Below, in pieces: positions 61,957 through 64,000 of a DNA stretch of 64,000 bases. This DNA is from Paenibacillus paeoniae. GTDB taxonomy: Bacteria; Bacillota; Bacilli; Paenibacillales; Paenibacillaceae. The first letter of the stretch is position 1; each line of letters begins with the position of its first letter. The notes beneath the pieces are model-generated. The model was not told the DNA's origin. It saw only the letters and a list, made by a program, of their open reading frames with translations, and searched no databases. Made by a program: the position numbers and the translations under genes. The stretch covers positions 124,001-188,000 of the forward strand of contig NZ_QUBQ01000003.1 of assembly GCF_003388735.1 (NCBI RefSeq). The letters are read 5' to 3'.

Positions 61957-62697
61957 ATGAAGGCGGTTAAGCTGTTTGGATTAATGATCGGCATCGTAAT
62001 CCTCAATATTGTAGTATTGTCTCCGGGACTTCTTGGGGTCGAGATTGGTGGAGACAGCGTTATGGAGACAGCCTCTGGCATTACACTGCTGGTTGTAAGT
62101 TTCCTGTTGCTCGTGTATGGAAGCTACACGTTACTCATCAAGCCTCCCTATATGCCGCCTGTAAGAGACATGAAGACACATGAGGATTATGTGGCTGCGC
62201 TTATGCATTTTCGGAATGTGAAGGGCCTTAAGAAAGAGATCGCCCTTGCTCTGGATCAACTGGAGCGAATGGATAAGAAGAAGGATACGCTGCTGGAGGT
62301 GCTCGGGCAACGATTCGAGCCTTCAGAATTAAGCTATAAGAAGTTTATATCGGTCATTGATGAGGTTCGCAAGCTCTTCTATTTGAATATTCGTGGTATC
62401 TTGAACAAACTTAACGTCTTTGACGAGAAGGAATATGCCAGCTTTACCGCCGGCCAGCAGAAGAAGCATGGTGCATTCTCCAGCAGGCTGGTTGAGGAGA
62501 AGGCAGCACTCTATCAGGAATATTTGGCCTACATGTCTGGATACCTTGGAGTTAATGAGGAGATTTTGCTGAAGCTGGATAAATTGATGCTGGAGATTTC
62601 ATTGCTGGGCAGCACGGATTATCGTGATGTGGATGAGATGCCTTGCATGAAGGAAATCGATCAATTGATCAAACAGACTAAATACTACAAGCAATAA
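61957..62697 (+). CDS. Membrane-anchored helical protein, unrecognised
   Basis: 246 residues: two membrane helices (about 3-24 and 38-60), then a cytoplasmic helical region (about 75-235). ATG 61957 has GGAGGGGG. Located 13 bases before the VWA-domain gene, so probably works with it. No family name given. Confidence 0.7.
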   Translation: MKAVKLFGLMIGIVILNIVVLSPGLLGVEIGGDSVMETASGITLLVVSFLLLVYGSYTLLIKPPYMPPVRDMKTHEDYVAALMHFRNVKGLKKEIALALDQLERMDKKKDTLLEVLGQRFEPSELSYKKFISVIDEVRKLFYLNIRGILNKLNVFDEKEYASFTAGQQKKHGAFSSRLVEEKAALYQEYLAYMSGYLGVNEEILLKLDKLMLEISLLGSTDYRDVDEMPCMKEIDQLIKQTKYYKQ

Positions 62698-62710
62698 GGG
62701 GGAGTGGAAC

Positions 62711-64000
62711 ATGGCAAGCAAAGGCAAGGCGTTTTTTGTACTGATTGTTATAGCTGCAGTTGTCTTTGGACTCGTATATGCAGGGATTACGTTAACCTCT
62801 AATCTGGGCAAGTCGGATTCGCAGGTGACCTTGGAAGATTCGGGCAAACGTCTGGATAAGCTGTACAAAAAAATTAACGTCAATGTCGTCGATCCTGTCA
62901 AAGGACAGATTGACCTCGACCCGGTAGCCGTAGGGGATTCCTTGCCCGATATCTCGAAGTTCACCGTATCGGTCGAGAATACGACAGACAGCTTTATCGA
63001 GATTTTCTCCTCCACGGAGAAGTCCGGCACCGGTATCGACGGCTGGCTGAATGAAGTGGCTCAGGCCTTCAATCAATCCAATACGCAGGTGAACGGCAAG
63101 TCTGTATCCGTCAAGATTCGCAATATTGCCTCGGGTACGGCTTCGGATTACATACGTTCGGGCAAATATATCCCCGATGCGTTCACACCATCCAATGAGC
63201 TATGGGGCGAGATGGTTAAGGCCGAGGGAATACCGACCGAGCTTGTCTCCAAGCGTCTAGTCGGCAACGTGACAGGGATCGTTACGCGGAAAGCGAAGTA
63301 CGATGAACTGGTTGAGAAGTACGGCTCCATCAATGTAAAGACGATTACGGATGCTATTGCGGATAATGAGCTATCTATGGGCTATACCGATCCTTTTGCA
63401 AGCTCGACAGGTCTTAATTTCCTTGTGACTTCACTGCGCACGTTCGATCATACGAATCTGCTTGGAGAGACAGCGGTTCAAGGGTTCGAGCGCTTCCAAG
63501 CGAATGTGCCGTTTATCGCATCAACTACAATTCAAATGCGTGATGCGGCGAAGACAGGCATGCTGGATTCCTTTGTATTGGAATATCAGACCTATGTGAA
63601 TGCGGCTGATCTGAAGAGTGGATATGTGTTCACGCCATTTGGTGTAAGGCATGACAGTCCATTGTACGCGCTTGGCGATTTGCCGCAGGAGAAGCGGGAT
63701 ATTGTTAAGGCGTTTGCGGATTTCGTAGCTTTGGATAAGAATCAGAAGCTAGGGACGGAGAAAGGCTTTAACGGCTTGGAAGAATACCTGGCAGAGCTTG
63801 AGGCAGTCGATGGCGGTACGTTAATATCTGCGCAGAAGCTGTGGAAAGAGAAGAAGGACGGCAGCAAGCCGATTGCAGCTGTATTCGTAGCGGACGTATC
63901 CGGAAGCATGGACGGCGAGCCGCTGAACCGTTTGAAGGAATCGCTTCTGCAAGGACAGAAGTATCTCGGTCGTGACAATAGTATAGGATTCGTATCCTAT
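62711..64000 (+). CDS. Membrane-anchored VWA-domain protein (3'-partial)
   Basis: 430 codons are visible and the frame is open at the window end. A membrane helix (about 5-27) is followed by a binding-protein-like domain (about 60-370), then a von Willebrand A domain whose metal site DVSGSMD appears near residue 394. GGGGGAGTGG precedes ATG 62711. VWA domains bind partners through a metal ion; with the upstream membrane protein it may form a surface complex related to toxic-anion or stress loci, which is inference only. Confidence 0.8.
   Translation, partial: MASKGKAFFVLIVIAAVVFGLVYAGITLTSNLGKSDSQVTLEDSGKRLDKLYKKINVNVVDPVKGQIDLDPVAVGDSLPDISKFTVSVENTTDSFIEIFSSTEKSGTGIDGWLNEVAQAFNQSNTQVNGKSVSVKIRNIASGTASDYIRSGKYIPDAFTPSNELWGEMVKAEGIPTELVSKRLVGNVTGIVTRKAKYDELVEKYGSINVKTITDAIADNELSMGYTDPFASSTGLNFLVTSLRTFDHTNLLGETAVQGFERFQANVPFIASTTIQMRDAAKTGMLDSFVLEYQTYVNAADLKSGYVFTPFGVRHDSPLYALGDLPQEKRDIVKAFADFVALDKNQKLGTEKGFNGLEEYLAELEAVDGGTLISAQKLWKEKKDGSKPIAAVFVADVSGSMDGEPLNRLKESLLQGQKYLGRDNSIGFVSY

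Overview
The window looks like a chromosomal segment of a Paenibacillus-type Firmicute (family Paenibacillaceae). The basis is AGGAGG-type ribosome binding sites, mixed ATG/GTG/TTG starts, a complete seven-gene Mrp antiporter operon, a psp operon laid out like Bacillus ydjFGHI, SLH-type surface proteins, and several AraC, XRE, ROK and two-component regulators. No rRNA or tRNA gene was seen. Both window edges cut genes.

Layout. 1-1650: the 3' part of an AraC-type regulator whose frame runs, without a stop, through a near-consensus Fur box into a siderophore-binding lipoprotein. 1785-4979: a TetR regulator and an MMPL exporter. 5121-6588: an RNase H and a small tyrosine-recombinase-like gene, with two long inverted repeats between them. 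6661-13251: a universal-stress protein divergent from mrpABCDEFG. 13440-14035: a SWIM-type remnant and a small membrane protein.

14242-29492 is the highlight. A comQ-like prenyltransferase, comP-like kinase and comA-like regulator are followed by a 61-codon peptide ending GGEWPM, a plausible prenylated pheromone precursor. Directly downstream lies a RiPP cluster of the azol(in)e (TOMM) type: an ABC exporter, two unrecognised proteins, an M16 peptidase, a YcaO protein ending in PxPxP, a precursor of four nearly identical 33-residue repeats, an E1-like partner, a SagB-type dehydrogenase and a second ABC exporter. My reading is a quorum-sensing-controlled, multi-core azole peptide system in which one ribosomal peptide is the signal and another the product.

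29576-46713 is mostly housekeeping and accessory genes: DUF1349, an M29 aminopeptidase, the psp operon, an XRE-cupin regulator with a CynX-type transporter, an HD phosphohydrolase, a pair of odd acidic/arginine-rich proteins, a SEC-C protein, a ROK regulator with an MFS transporter, and a TspO-like protein behind an inverted-repeat leader. 46827-51388 (minus strand) has an ankyrin lipoprotein, an SLH-like secreted protein and a two-component system. 51571-59446 (plus strand) is a sensor/transport block: OmpR regulator, kinase, lipoprotein, ABC solute-binding protein, two permeases and an efflux-type adaptor. 59657-61195 is a self-regulated HTH gene with an Ntn-hydrolase-like gene carrying Ser at the usual catalytic Cys position. 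The window ends inside a membrane-anchored VWA-domain protein. A related intergenic repeat occurs at 41.9-42.0 kb and 61.3 kb.
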